64,000 nucleotides of DNA from Enterococcus aquimarinus (lineage in GTDB: Bacteria; Bacillota; Bacilli; Lactobacillales; Enterococcaceae): the NCBI RefSeq assembly GCF_001885765.1, contig NZ_JXKD01000006.1, positions 81,337-145,336 on the forward strand, given 5' to 3'. Of this stretch, positions 1 through 8,470 are shown piece by piece. The number at the start of each line of letters is the position of its first letter. Position 1 is the stretch's first letter. The notes beneath the pieces were generated by a model, which did no database searches, was not told the origin of the DNA, and saw nothing but the letters and a program-made list of their open reading frames with translations. The translations under genes and the position numbers were made by a program.

Positions 1-605
1 ATAATCACAACCGTCGTATCGCCTTCATTATGAATGCGATCAATTAAATGAATCGCTTCTTTACCCGCCGCCGGATCAAGATTGGCTAACGGCTCATCAA
101 ATAATAGAATAGGCGCTTCATTAATCAAGACTCCCGCCATCGATACCCGCTGCTTTTGACCACCTGATAAATCTTGCGGACGTTTATCCAAATGCTGGTT
201 CACATCCACCACTTCTGCCCATCGCGCGACTTGTTGCTTCATTTCTTCTTGAGCAACCGTATCATTTTCGAGCACAAAGGCGATGTCTTCTGCCACGGTT
301 AAGCCTATAAATTGACTGTCGGTATCTTGGAGGACCGTACTCGTACTAAAGGAGAGATCAAATAGCGAGTGTTGTGCCAGATTTTTGCCGTCAATGACGA
401 CCTCACCCGTGATGGTACCTTCATATTGATTTGGAATTAAGCCATTGATACAATTGGCAAAAGTTGATTTCCCACTACCTGAAGGTCCAACGATTAAGAT
501 TTTCTCCCCTTCATAAATCGTCATATTCACATTTTTTAGCGTGGGTTCAGATTGACTATGATACTGAAAGGTAAAGTTTTCAAAACTAATTATTGCTTTT
601 CTCAT
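1..605 (-). CDS. ECF-type ABC transporter ATP-binding protein, 3' part cut off by the window edge
   Basis: The first about 200 residues of an ABC ATPase are visible; the gene runs off the left edge. The start ATG at 605 follows an AAGGAG site. Walker [10 protein letters not shown] lies near residue 40, a Q-loop [11 protein letters not shown] follows, then the signature LSGGQKQRV and Walker [13 protein letters not shown]. The sequence resembles YkoD-type double-ATPase subunits of energy-coupling-factor vitamin transporters; whether a second ATPase domain follows cannot be seen. It is downstream of a UPF0397 S component on the same strand but separated from it by a terminator-like hairpin. Role inferred: energising uptake of the ligand bound by the S component, at the inner face of the membrane. 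Confidence 0.88.
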   Translation of the reverse strand, partial: MRKAIISFENFTFQYHSQSEPTLKNVNMTIYEGEKILIVGPSGSGKSTFANCINGLIPNQYEGTITGEVVIDGKNLAQHSLFDLSFSTSTVLQDTDSQFIGLTVAEDIAFVLENDTVAQEEMKQQVARWAEVVDVNQHLDKRPQDLSGGQKQRVSMAGVLINEAPILLFDEPLANLDPAAGKEAIHLIDRIHNEGDTTVVI

Positions 606-649
606 CGTTTTCTCCTTCATTTTTGAGTCTCACTTTCACAAGAACAGAC

Positions 650-677
650 AAAAAGCCGAGTCCGTTCACTCGGCTAT
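650..677 (-). terminator. intra-operon terminator-like hairpin
   Basis: A 7-bp perfect stem (AGCCGAG with CTCGGCT, 654-660 and 669-675) with an 8-nt loop is followed on the minus strand by a T run. It sits between the S component and the ATPase gene and could reduce downstream expression by partial termination. Confidence 0.65.
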
Positions 678-687
678 TTTCATCTAC

Positions 688-1236
688 CTAATCTTTTTTT
701 AAGCTACCTTGCTTAATTTGTGTTGCAGCATAAGCCTTCATTAATAATGTGCCAATAATTCCCACTGCGACAATATTTAAACTCGCAGAAATAAGACCTT
801 GCGTATAGACTTTATTTACGGGTTCGCTATAGATTAATACGTCTAACGTTGGGGCAATTAATCCCCAAACTATGGCATTGCCAATCACTTGATAGACATT
901 AAACGTGATCATGTCTTTTTTATCAAAAACACCTTGTCGTAAATTAATTTTACGTCCTGCGAAGCCATAAATCAAGCCTATAATCCCAGAACAGACAATC
1001 CAACTCCACCACGCACTCCCATAGGTTGTAAAGTCTTTTAACGTGTGACCAATCAAACCGATTAAAGCTCCTGCAACCGGTCCGTAAACGACTGACATTA
1101 ACGCCAAGAACGGATACGATGTTTCAAGGTTGGTATTCGTAAAAATAGGAATCACTGCAAAACGGCCTAAAATGACAAAAACTGCCGACCCAATCCCAAT
1201 GGCAACAATTGTTTTAACTGAAAGTTCTTTTTTCAT
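688..1236 (-). CDS. UPF0397 family ECF transporter S component
   Basis: A 182-residue membrane protein with five to six hydrophobic segments, typical of the substrate-binding S component of energy-coupling-factor importers. The N-terminal stretch ([19 protein letters not shown]) and the [13 protein letters not shown] segment are characteristic of the UPF0397 group found in enterococci and streptococci. Its start overlaps the stop of the upstream SAM hydrolase gene by four bases (ATGA), so the two are translationally coupled; the ATPase gene follows after a hairpin. The ligand is not known from the sequence. Coupling to a SAM-cleaving enzyme suggests a compound related to adenosine or methionine, though annotations of this group often say thiamine precursor. 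Confidence 0.85.
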   Translation of the reverse strand: MKKELSVKTIVAIGIGSAVFVILGRFAVIPIFTNTNLETSYPFLALMSVVYGPVAGALIGLIGHTLKDFTTYGSAWWSWIVCSGIIGLIYGFAGRKINLRQGVFDKKDMITFNVYQVIGNAIVWGLIAPTLDVLIYSEPVNKVYTQGLISASLNIVAVGIIGTLLMKAYAATQIKQGSLKKD

Positions 1237-2102
1237 TCTGTTTCCTCCTCAAAAATAATTTTCTTCGCTTTGCGTAATTCTAATTTCCAGTCAATCCCCG
1301 TGCCAATATGATACAAATCAGAAAACGAATCTTGGTTGACGGCAATGCCAATATTGACTAAAGAATTGACATACACCAACGGTTCTCCAATGTTCACATC
1401 CGCAAATGACTTCGCAAATTGAAGTAAATTTTGATACACTTTTTTCCCTTTATGATAAATCGTTACTTGTAATAAATCGCCATGTGTAATATTCGTTTGT
1501 TTGAAAAATGCTAATGGAATATTCGTCCATAGTGAACCAAAACGAACGTCAAGCACGTCAATACTACCGGTTAAGCGATTATTTTCAATTTTTGCTTCGT
1601 CTATCGTCAATAATTCGACACTATTTAAGGCTGTCACGTCGCCTAATTCTTCAAAGGTAATTTCACCACTTGCTAAACGGGCGCCATTATAAGCGTAAAT
1701 ATCCCGTCCATGAAACGTGTGGCTTTCTTCCGAATGCGGTAAACGACTGGTGATTTCATCAATTTCACGAATCTCCTCAATCCCATCATAATGCTGTATA
1801 TGCGTTAATGTGCCGTTGTCCGGCGTAATAATATAATGGCCGGATGTTGTTTTGCAGACGATACTCCGACGTGTACTTCCCACACCAGGATCAACGACTG
1901 AGACAAAAACGGTCCCTGCTGGCCAATATTTAACCGTTTGGTATAAACGATAAGACGCTACCCAAATATCGTAAGGCGGAATTTCATGCGTTAAATCACT
2001 AATTTTAATTTCCCCGCTGACCATTCTCGCCACGCCATACATCGCACTAACCGCACCGTCCCCTAAACCAAAATCTGTTTGTAAAACTAAATCGTTTGCC
2101 AT
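1233..2102 (-). CDS. S-adenosyl-L-methionine hydroxide adenosyltransferase (DUF62 family)
   Basis: Members of this family split S-adenosylmethionine with water into adenosine and methionine. The protein starts [18 protein letters not shown] and contains the family segments [15 protein letters not shown] and [10 protein letters not shown] in the N-terminal domain, followed by the C-terminal beta domain, about 289 residues in all. The open frame extends upstream to a GTG at 2114, but the ATG at 2102 is preceded by AGGTGG at a good distance, so I prefer it. It is the first gene of a minus-strand operon with the UPF0397 S component and the ECF ATPase. The pairing suggests that the transporter imports or balances a product or precursor of the reaction, which is inference. 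Confidence 0.85.
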   Translation of the reverse strand: MANDLVLQTDFGLGDGAVSAMYGVARMVSGEIKISDLTHEIPPYDIWVASYRLYQTVKYWPAGTVFVSVVDPGVGSTRRSIVCKTTSGHYIITPDNGTLTHIQHYDGIEEIREIDEITSRLPHSEESHTFHGRDIYAYNGARLASGEITFEELGDVTALNSVELLTIDEAKIENNRLTGSIDVLDVRFGSLWTNIPLAFFKQTNITHGDLLQVTIYHKGKKVYQNLLQFAKSFADVNIGEPLVYVNSLVNIGIAVNQDSFSDLYHIGTGIDWKLELRKAKKIIFEEETE

Positions 2103-2308
2103 CGCATTGTCCACCTGCTCTTTTCATTTAATTCTCATCATTTTACAATCTTTGGAGATGAAATACAATCAAAAAAAAAGCAAATGATTGATTTTAAAGA
2201 CTTGATTAGATCTTAGATTTAAAAAAAGCACTTATTTTTATCATGGTATTCTCATTTAATTGATTAACGAGACAATCATCCTCTAATGACGCGTTTCATT
2301 AACACTCA

Positions 2309-3345
2309 TTATTTTTTCCCTCTCGCATACGATCCATTAAAGACTTCAAACTCCTGATCGTGTAGGTCCGTTGCAGCGTCGGCTAACCAATTTGCATTTC
2401 GGATTAAGCCTCGCCCAATCGCGACTAAATCAACTTGTCCAGTCTGTAATAATGATTCACACAAGCCCGGATTATCCAGTAGCCCTACGGCAACGACCGG
2501 AACCGTCACGGCTTGTTTCAAGGCAACAGCATAGGGTACTTGATAACCGGGATAAACCGGGATATTAGGCGTACGATCAAGGACACCACCGGTTGAGATG
2601 TCGAGACAATCGATCCCATCTGCTTCCAACCATCGCCCAATTACTTGCCATTCTTCGAGACTATTTTGTTCATCATCGGGAGCATAATCCGTTAAGGACA
2701 ACCGAATCCAGAGGGAACCTTGGTAAAACTGACGAATCTCCGCAATGATTTCTTTCACAAAACGATACCGATTTTCTAAACTCCCACCATATTCGTCCGT
2801 CCGTTGATTCGTTTGAGGAGATAAAAATTGATTGATTAAATAGCCATGTGCCCCATGTAATTCAATCATATCAACGCCCGCTGTTACGGCACGTTTAGTT
2901 GCCTCAATAAAGGCTTGTTGCACTTGCCGAATCTCATCAAGCGTCATCTCACATGTGGTGTTTGATACGCTGCACTAAATGTAATGGCACTCGGGGCTAA
3001 TGGATAAATCGCATCTTTGGCTTTTCGTCCACCATGATTTAACTGAATCCCAACCTTGCTCCCTAAAAAATGAAGACTATCCACTAATTCCTGTAGTTTT
3101 TGTGCTTGAGTGTCGTTCCATAGTCCCAAATCTTGATCGGTTAAGCGACCATCGGGTGTTACGGCGGTTGCTTCAATGATAATCAGTCCGACTTTCCCAA
3201 TCGCACGCGCGCCATAATGCGCAACGTGAAACGGCGTGATTTCGCCATCTTTTTCATGGACTTCATACATACACATCGGTGGCATGACTACCCGATTGTT
3301 TAAAGACAATTTCGCTAAATTAACTGGTGACAACAATAATGACAT
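2309..3345 (-). pseudogene. NADH:flavin oxidoreductase / old yellow enzyme (YqjM type), frameshifted
   Basis: Two adjacent frames together encode one complete YqjM-like ene-reductase of about 346 residues. The upstream piece (3345-2944) carries VVMPPMCMYE and GIQLNHGGRK; it ends QTPHVR-stop. The downstream piece (2947-2309) begins MTLDEIRQVQQAFIEATKRA and carries IELHGAHGYLINQFLSP, TDEYGGSLENRYRF and the C-terminal AIGRGLIRN. The YqjM family reads PVEM at the junction. Inserting one G after GTG at about 2950 restores HVEMTLDEI, so a single-base deletion is the simplest explanation. The pieces overlap as ATGA, so production of two fragments is formally possible, but the break is in the middle of the TIM barrel. 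A sequencing error cannot be excluded. Confidence 0.8.
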
Positions 3346-3552
3346 GCTTCTTTTCTCTCCTTTATACTTTCGCTTCGATTGACGAGGTAACGATTGATCG
3401 TAACAATCGCTACTGTTCGCATTTCAAAGATGATTTGATTGGTTGTCAATTTCTAAATGACGCCTATTTCGTATTTTACCACACTCCATTCGTTTCTACT
3501 TTTACGAATCTTTGTTACACTGAAAGTATCACATCGTAAAGGAGCTTCTATT

Positions 3553-4518
3553 ATGGAATCGAAAATCATTTATCTTGTTCAAGAACTAGACGCCCGTCAT
3601 CAAGAAACATTACACCAACTAGCGCCGAACTATGAATTTCGCACACAAGAAAATCCACCAACCACGTCAGAGTTGCCGTTTGTGGAAATGATGCTAGGGT
3701 GGGATCCGGAAATTGGCAAAGACATTTTAGCTTTAGAAAAGAGTCACTTGCGATGGATCCAAGCCAATAGTGCTGGCGTTGATTATCTCGACCTTGTAAC
3801 GTTAAGAGAAAAAGGGATTTTACTGAGTAATATGAGTGGGATTCACGCAATTCCGATTGCCGAATCGGTTATCGGGATGCTTTTAGCACGTTATCGAGGG
3901 ATTCAAACAGCGATTCGTGCGCAAACAGCCAAACAGTGGTTACCGCATACAGAAATTACCTATGATGAATTAAACGGGAAAAAAATGGTCATTATCGGTG
4001 CCGGAAAGATTGGGCAGCAACTTGCAAGTATCGCAACTGCACTGGGCGTGGAGGTTTCCGGGGTCAATCGTAGTGGACGACAACTCGAGCATTTCGCTAC
4101 CGTTTATCGTCAAAGCGACTTATGCACTCATCTCAATAAATTTGATATTGTCGTGAATATCTTGCCGTTAACCAATGAAACGCATCATTTTTATAACGAC
4201 GCCTTTTTTTCACAGGTCAAACCTGGTGCGCAGTTTATTAACGTTGGGCGTGGCGCAAGTGTCGACACCGCGGCAATCATTCGAGCACTCGAAGAAAAAC
4301 AACTTTCTTTTGTCGGTCTCGATGTGTTCGAGACCGAACCACTTGAAGAAACCAGTCCGTTATGGACGATGGAAAATGTGATGATTACGCCGCATATTGC
4401 AGGACTAGTGCGGCACTTCCAACAAAAAATCATGACGATTTACGAAGCCAATCTCACGAGCTACCTTCAAACAGGAACGCTAGCCCGTAACGAGGTCGAC
4501 TTGACTTCAGGATATTAA
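3553..4518 (+). CDS. D-2-hydroxyacid dehydrogenase, NAD-dependent
   Basis: A 321-residue enzyme of the D-isomer 2-hydroxyacid dehydrogenase family, which interconverts 2-keto acids and D-2-hydroxy acids. The nucleotide-binding loop is VIIGAGKIGQQLA. The catalytic regions are INVGRGASVDTAAI with the conserved Arg, DVFETEPLEE with the Glu, and MITPHIAG with the His. The frame extends upstream to 3457, but the ATG at 3553 is preceded by AAAGGAG and matches the family N-terminus, so I use it. The gene stands alone on the plus strand, divergent from the frameshifted flavin oxidoreductase. The exact substrate cannot be told. Confidence 0.88.
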   Translation: MESKIIYLVQELDARHQETLHQLAPNYEFRTQENPPTTSELPFVEMMLGWDPEIGKDILALEKSHLRWIQANSAGVDYLDLVTLREKGILLSNMSGIHAIPIAESVIGMLLARYRGIQTAIRAQTAKQWLPHTEITYDELNGKKMVIIGAGKIGQQLASIATALGVEVSGVNRSGRQLEHFATVYRQSDLCTHLNKFDIVVNILPLTNETHHFYNDAFFSQVKPGAQFINVGRGASVDTAAIIRALEEKQLSFVGLDVFETEPLEETSPLWTMENVMITPHIAGLVRHFQQKIMTIYEANLTSYLQTGTLARNEVDLTSGY

Positions 4519-4650
4519 CGTACTTGCGAGTGGAATGAAAAATGATCTTATTCTGATAAACTGGAGGAATCATTAAAAAAAGGGGCTCTTTTCATGACTC
4601 GCATGACGGATCATTTTGGCTAGAGCAGCCTTTTATCCCTTATTACCCCC

Positions 4651-5091
4651 TCAAATAGTTGGATCACTGAGAGGTTTCTGCGATTTGTCTTGCTTCGCCA
4701 AAAATGTCTCACAACGACCAATCCAACAATCTTCATATTCTGCTTGCGACACAATTTTGTCAGATAAATCAAGAATCTCGTGTAGTTGTGCCACTTGACA
4801 CCAATCCACGCATTGGTGATACAGATTTTCTAATTCGTCAGAGATGATGTCCTCCTCTATGATCACTGGCAAAGCTCGAACGCCCTTTTGTGCCGCAACA
4901 AAGGCTCGTGTATGGCCGTCGATGAGGACTGGTTTTTCACTCCACGAAAAGGAACGAATCGTAATTGGTGAAAAGTTCGTCAAATCAGACGAAAACCATT
5001 CATTTATTTTCACAATCTTCGCATGCGATAAAAATAATTGGCTCAATTGAAGCTCTTTTATTGTCAGTATCTTTTCCTTAAAGTTATCCAC
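4651..5091 (-). CDS. orphan protein with ParB/sulfiredoxin-like motif
   Basis: A 146-residue protein that I do not recognise at family level. Its central stretch PVLIDGHTRAFVAAQKGVRALPVII resembles the nucleotide-binding motif of ParB/Srx-fold proteins (typically a DGHHR-like core). The N-terminal LQLSQLFLSHAKI also fits a ParB-type entry segment. There is no helix-turn-helix domain and no ParA partner, so a chromosome-partitioning role is unlikely. The start is probably GTG at 5091, preceded by AAGGAG. The C-terminal third (ENLYHQCVDWCQVAQLHEIL) holds several cysteines and looks helical. It is monocistronic, between convergent and terminator-separated genes. Confidence 0.6.
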   Translation of the reverse strand: MDNFKEKILTIKELQLSQLFLSHAKIVKINEWFSSDLTNFSPITIRSFSWSEKPVLIDGHTRAFVAAQKGVRALPVIIEEDIISDELENLYHQCVDWCQVAQLHEILDLSDKIVSQAEYEDCWIGRCETFLAKQDKSQKPLSDPTI

Positions 5092-5143
5092 TGTGGAAAA
5101 CTCCTTCCGCTTTTTATTTTATTTACCCACAATTTAATAGAAT

Positions 5144-5179
5144 AAAAGGTTGTGACGCTCGTGGGTCACAACCTTTTTT
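5144..5179 (-). terminator. rho-independent terminator after the M42 peptidase
   Basis: A 13-bp perfect stem (AAAAGGTTGTGAC with its complement) with an 8-nt loop (GCTCGTGG) lies directly downstream of the M42 peptidase stop. Both flanks are A/T-rich, so it could work in both directions. Confidence 0.85.
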
Positions 5180-5190
5180 GAGCTATTCTT

Positions 5191-6222
5191 CTATCCCATT
5201 GGACTTAGTAAATAAGTCTCCACTAAACGATACGTCGCTTCAATCGAATCACGATGGGTCCGCTCGTAAGCGTGACTTGCTTCAATTCCGGCACCAATTA
5301 GTCCATGTTTCACATCTGCTCCTGCACGCATCGCCGCAGAAGCATCACTGCCATAAAACGGATAAATATCTAATTTATAAGGAATATCGTGCGCTTTACA
5401 TAACGCCACAAAATGATTACGTAACCCTAAATGATATGGTCCCGTTCCATCTTTGACACAAATAGAAACCGTGTATTCATCGGTTTGTTGGTCATCACCC
5501 ATCGCACCCATATCCACCGCTACGTATTCAACGACACGCGGATCAATGTTTGAATTGCCGCCATACCCAATCTCTTCATTATTTGAAAATAAGAAGCAAG
5601 TCGTATACGGTAATTCAATGTTTTCTTCTTTGATTTTTTGTAAAAATGCGACTAAAATTGCGGCACTCACTTTGTCATCTAAATGACGCGACTTAATAAA
5701 ACCACTCGGTGTGATTTCAGTACGGGGATCAAAACTAATAAAATCGCCCACTTCAATTCCTAACGCTTGTGTTTCTTCGGCATTGGTCACTTTCTCGTCC
5801 AAGCGAATCTCCATATTGCTTTGATTTCGTTCCGCTGTCCCTGCGTCTTGATAGACATGAACACTCGTTTGATGCATTAAAATCGTACCAGTAATTTCTT
5901 TGCCTGCTTGCGTATGAACGGTACAATATTCGCCTTCAATCGCATTGTATTTAAATCCACCAATCAAATCCATTTTAAGTCGTCCGTCAGGTTTAATCGC
6001 TCGAACAATCGCGCCTAATGTATCCACGTGCGCCGTAATAAAGCGTTGTTGTTCCGTATTTTGACCCGGAACGGTCACAATTAAGCTGCCTTTACGATTT
6101 TGTTGCGTATCATACCCTATTTTTCCTAATTCCTCTTCTAAAAACGACATAATTTCAGTCGTGTAACCTGTAGGTGAAGGGATTGTGGTTAAGCTTTTTG
6201 TTAATTCTAATAAGTTCTCCAT
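5191..6222 (-). CDS. M42 family metallo-aminopeptidase (glutamyl aminopeptidase / PepA-like)
   Basis: A 343-residue cytosolic peptidase of the M42 family, which trims N-terminal residues from peptides with two metal ions. Metal ligands and catalytic residues can be placed in FITAHVDTLGAI (His, Asp), KSRHLDDKVSAA (bridging Asp), FSNNEEIGYGG (Glu pair), YVAVDMGA (Asp) and IEASHAYERTH (last His). The length is normal for the family. It is monocistronic: a terminator follows, and the upstream gene is separated by 120 bases. Confidence 0.9.
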   Translation of the reverse strand: MENLLELTKSLTTIPSPTGYTTEIMSFLEEELGKIGYDTQQNRKGSLIVTVPGQNTEQQRFITAHVDTLGAIVRAIKPDGRLKMDLIGGFKYNAIEGEYCTVHTQAGKEITGTILMHQTSVHVYQDAGTAERNQSNMEIRLDEKVTNAEETQALGIEVGDFISFDPRTEITPSGFIKSRHLDDKVSAAILVAFLQKIKEENIELPYTTCFLFSNNEEIGYGGNSNIDPRVVEYVAVDMGAMGDDQQTDEYTVSICVKDGTGPYHLGLRNHFVALCKAHDIPYKLDIYPFYGSDASAAMRAGADVKHGLIGAGIEASHAYERTHRDSIEATYRLVETYLLSPMG

Positions 6223-6342
6223 TAAAACACTCCTTTACTCAATACCTTTTTATTATAGCGGATATTTTGACCGGTGAGGAGTCTTTCAGCAGAAAACAAA
6301 ATTTGTTATGGAGTAAAACATCGGCCTTTTTATCCCACCGTG

Positions 6343-7107
6343 TCATTCTTGGTTTCGTTTTGCTAATACGTCTTTGCCACCGGTCACCTCAATGATTGCA
6401 CCCGAAATTTTATCGGCATTATCCTCACATAAAAAGGCCACTGTTCGCGCAATATCTTCTCCCACTTCCGGACGCATCTGGGGATCAGCCACCATTCGGG
6501 CAGCCTCTATCGTCATTTCTTTCCACTGGCTCGTAATATCACCCGGACAAACCATATTGACTGTGATCCCATTGTCGGACTCTTCTAAAGCAAGCGTTCG
6601 AATCAATGAGGCACTCCCCGTTTTAGCCGCAGCATAAGCGCCACGATACTTCCAAGCAGGCGTCTGACCAACTCGATCAAAACCGAGCATGACAATCCTA
6701 CCCCAGCGCTGGGCTTGCATCACGGGTAGTAGGGCTTTTAATAAATAGAAAAAACTATTCAAATTTCCATCAATCATCTGTTGCCACTCCACGATGGTAT
6801 ACTCACTGATCGTTTTCTTTTCTCGAATAAAAGGACCGGCATTATGCACCAGAATATCGATACTGCCCATCTTGGCGATACTTTCGGTCGTGACTCGCTG
6901 TACATCTAACCTATTCGCCATATCGCCTTGAAGAACAAGTACTTTAACACCATATGTTTTAGTAATAAACGCCGCTGTTTCTTCCGCTTCTTTTTGACTG
7001 TGGACGTAATTAATCACCAGATTGATGCCTTTTTTCGCCAGTTCAATTGCACTCATCTTTCCTAACCCTTTCGCACTACCCGTCACCAATGCGACTCTAT
7101 TTTTCAT
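6343..7107 (-). CDS. short-chain dehydrogenase/reductase, pteridine-reductase (FolM/PTR1)-like
   Basis: A 254-residue Rossmann-fold reductase. The cofactor motif TGSAKGLG is at residues 9-16, HNAG at 88-91, and YAAAK at 158-162. The usual catalytic serine before the tyrosine is missing: the corresponding segment reads MLGFDRVGQTP, placing Asp144 fourteen residues before Tyr158. FolM dihydromonapterin reductase and trypanosomatid PTR1 use Asp at almost this position, thirteen before the Tyr. The gene is 35 bases downstream of folE on the same strand. Together these suggest reduction of a dihydropterin made from the FolE product. A generic 3-oxoacyl reductase function is the alternative. Confidence 0.8.
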   Translation of the reverse strand: MKNRVALVTGSAKGLGKMSAIELAKKGINLVINYVHSQKEAEETAAFITKTYGVKVLVLQGDMANRLDVQRVTTESIAKMGSIDILVHNAGPFIREKKTISEYTIVEWQQMIDGNLNSFFYLLKALLPVMQAQRWGRIVMLGFDRVGQTPAWKYRGAYAAAKTGSASLIRTLALEESDNGITVNMVCPGDITSQWKEMTIEAARMVADPQMRPEVGEDIARTVAFLCEDNADKISGAIIEVTGGKDVLAKRNQE

Positions 7108-7142
7108 GATTCCAACCCCTTTTTTCCTGATTTAAAACACGC

Positions 7143-7793
7143 TTAGCCTTTAATAAGGGTTAAAAATTCTGCACGCGCCTCCGCTTTTTCAGCAAAAATC
7201 CCTCTGACAGCTGACGTCGTCGTCATGGCACTCGTGTTTTTGACCCCACGACTACACATACACGTATGTTTAGCTTCTACGACCACCATTGTCCCAATCG
7301 GTTCAAGAATCTCCTCTAACGCTTCCGCTATTTGCATTGTCAGACGTTCTTGGACTTGAAAACGGCGTGCATAACCTTCTACCATCCGGGCGATTTTCGA
7401 GAGTCCCGTCACTTTTTCATTAGGGATATACCCCACATGCACCACACCAAAAAAAGGCGCGAAATGATGTTCACACATCGAATAAAATTCAATCTCTTTG
7501 ACTAACACCAACTCTTGATATGGAACATCAAAAATTTTGTGCAAATGCGCCTTTGGATCTTCTCGATAACCTTGAGTATATTCTAAAAACGCTTTCAAAA
7601 AACGGTACGGAGTCTCGCGTACGCCTTCTCGATCAGAATCATCCCCACAAAAATCAATCAATCGCTTCATCGCATCTTCAAGCATCATCATTTCCTCCAA
7701 TTTAGGCGTTAACAACGCTGGATTACTGGCTAATTCCGGAAAATTATTCATTAACAATTGTTTTTCACGGATTTCATTTTTTTCATCAATCAT
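7143..7793 (-). CDS. folE: GTP cyclohydrolase I
   Basis: The enzyme opens GTP to 7,8-dihydroneopterin triphosphate, the first step of folate and other pterin synthesis. Family motifs are clear: [15 protein letters not shown] (zinc Cys and His), [32 protein letters not shown] and [13 protein letters not shown] (third zinc ligand). The frame extends to an ATG at 7814, but the only ribosome site there abuts the ATG; the ATG at 7793, about 10 bases after AAGGGA, is more likely, giving 216 residues. Its only obvious partner is the downstream FolM-like reductase; no other folate genes are nearby. Confidence 0.93.
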   Translation of the reverse strand: MIDEKNEIREKQLLMNNFPELASNPALLTPKLEEMMMLEDAMKRLIDFCGDDSDREGVRETPYRFLKAFLEYTQGYREDPKAHLHKIFDVPYQELVLVKEIEFYSMCEHHFAPFFGVVHVGYIPNEKVTGLSKIARMVEGYARRFQVQERLTMQIAEALEEILEPIGTMVVVEAKHTCMCSRGVKNTSAMTTTSAVRGIFAEKAEARAEFLTLIKG

Positions 7794-7939
7794 CTCTGCC
7801 ACTTCCCTTCTCATTCCTACTTATGTAATTTGTGTTTCCTCCTCAAGTATAAAAATCTTTGTCAAATAACACAACTGATTGAGACTTTCCTTTACCAAAA
7901 GACACTCTTTTTGAAGTACGATCCTAAAACGTCTTTACT

Positions 7940-7965
7940 TATCCACATTAAATGTTGTGGATAAC
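7940..7965. promoter_or_regulatory. inverted pair of perfect DnaA boxes
   Basis: TTATCCACA at 7940-7948 and its exact complement TGTGGATAA at 7957-7965 are separated by 8 bases. Both match the DnaA box consensus TTATNCACA. They sit about 150 bases upstream of folE. Whether DnaA binds here is inference; the arrangement could equally be an inverted-repeat operator. Confidence 0.5.
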
Positions 7966-8001
7966 CATTTAGAGGTGTTAGGCGACAGCCACAGTTTCCA
8001 T

Positions 8002-8042
8002 AAAAAAAGACAATTTCTCTGATGGGAGAAACTGTCTTTTTT
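8002..8042 (-). terminator. terminator after the 45-residue gene
   Basis: An AAAAGACA..TTTCTC / GAGAAA.CTGTCTTTT hairpin with flanking A and T runs lies immediately downstream of the small gene at 8048-8185. Its near-symmetry makes it likely to act bidirectionally. Confidence 0.8.
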
Positions 8043-8047
8043 ATGAC

Positions 8048-8185
8048 TTATTTATTGTAAATCTTTGGACCCTTACGCATATTCTTACGATCATTTTTTG
8101 GTGCTTCCATGTCTTTTGACCGGCCGCCACTTTGTTTCTTTTTAATTAACTCGAGCATTTTTTCTTTTTTCTCTTGTGGATTCAT
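8048..8185 (-). CDS. small highly basic protein, 45 residues
   Basis: The product begins MNPQEKKEKMLELIKKKQSG and ends RKGPKIYNK; about a third of residues are lysine or arginine. The ATG at 8185 is preceded by AGGAG with 8-base spacing, and a strong terminator follows the stop, so this looks like a genuine monocistronic gene. No hydrophobic segment or cysteine motif is present. I do not recognise the family; a nucleic-acid- or ribosome-associated role would fit the charge but is only a guess. Confidence 0.65.
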   Translation of the reverse strand: MNPQEKKEKMLELIKKKQSGGRSKDMEAPKNDRKNMRKGPKIYNK

Positions 8186-8470
8186 TTCATACACTCCTCT
8201 TATTCCGTAACACTGACACTACCATTATTAGAATGAATCATTAATTGTTTTATACATGAGAAAGCACGCCCTACTTTACAGCCCTTCGTTCCAAAAAGGA
8301 TGAGGATTCGTCTGTCTTTCTCTTGACAATATTCGCTTGATCTTCCTTCGTAATCATACATGAAAAAGTGTCAACTCACAAATAAAAGTTCGCTTCTAAC
8401 AGACAATCTTAATGAAATAAAAGACAATTCACGCTAACAACATCGCTCTTTCATGTCCACTCACTTCTTG
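8186..8470. other. intergenic region without recognised gene
   Basis: About 285 A/T-rich bases between the MFS stop and the small basic gene. It should contain the promoter of the small gene. No tRNA, strong hairpin or plausible reading frame with a ribosome site was seen. Confidence 0.5.

Noticed and set aside
2944..2950. Programmed frameshift in the old yellow enzyme gene
   Set aside because: No slippery heptamer and no downstream pseudoknot are visible, and the family has no known frameshifting; a simple deletion explains it.
4560..4650. Possible terminator between the hydroxyacid dehydrogenase and the ParB-like gene
   Set aside because: GGGGCTCT and AGAGCAGCC can pair only imperfectly around a long loop; not strong enough to call.
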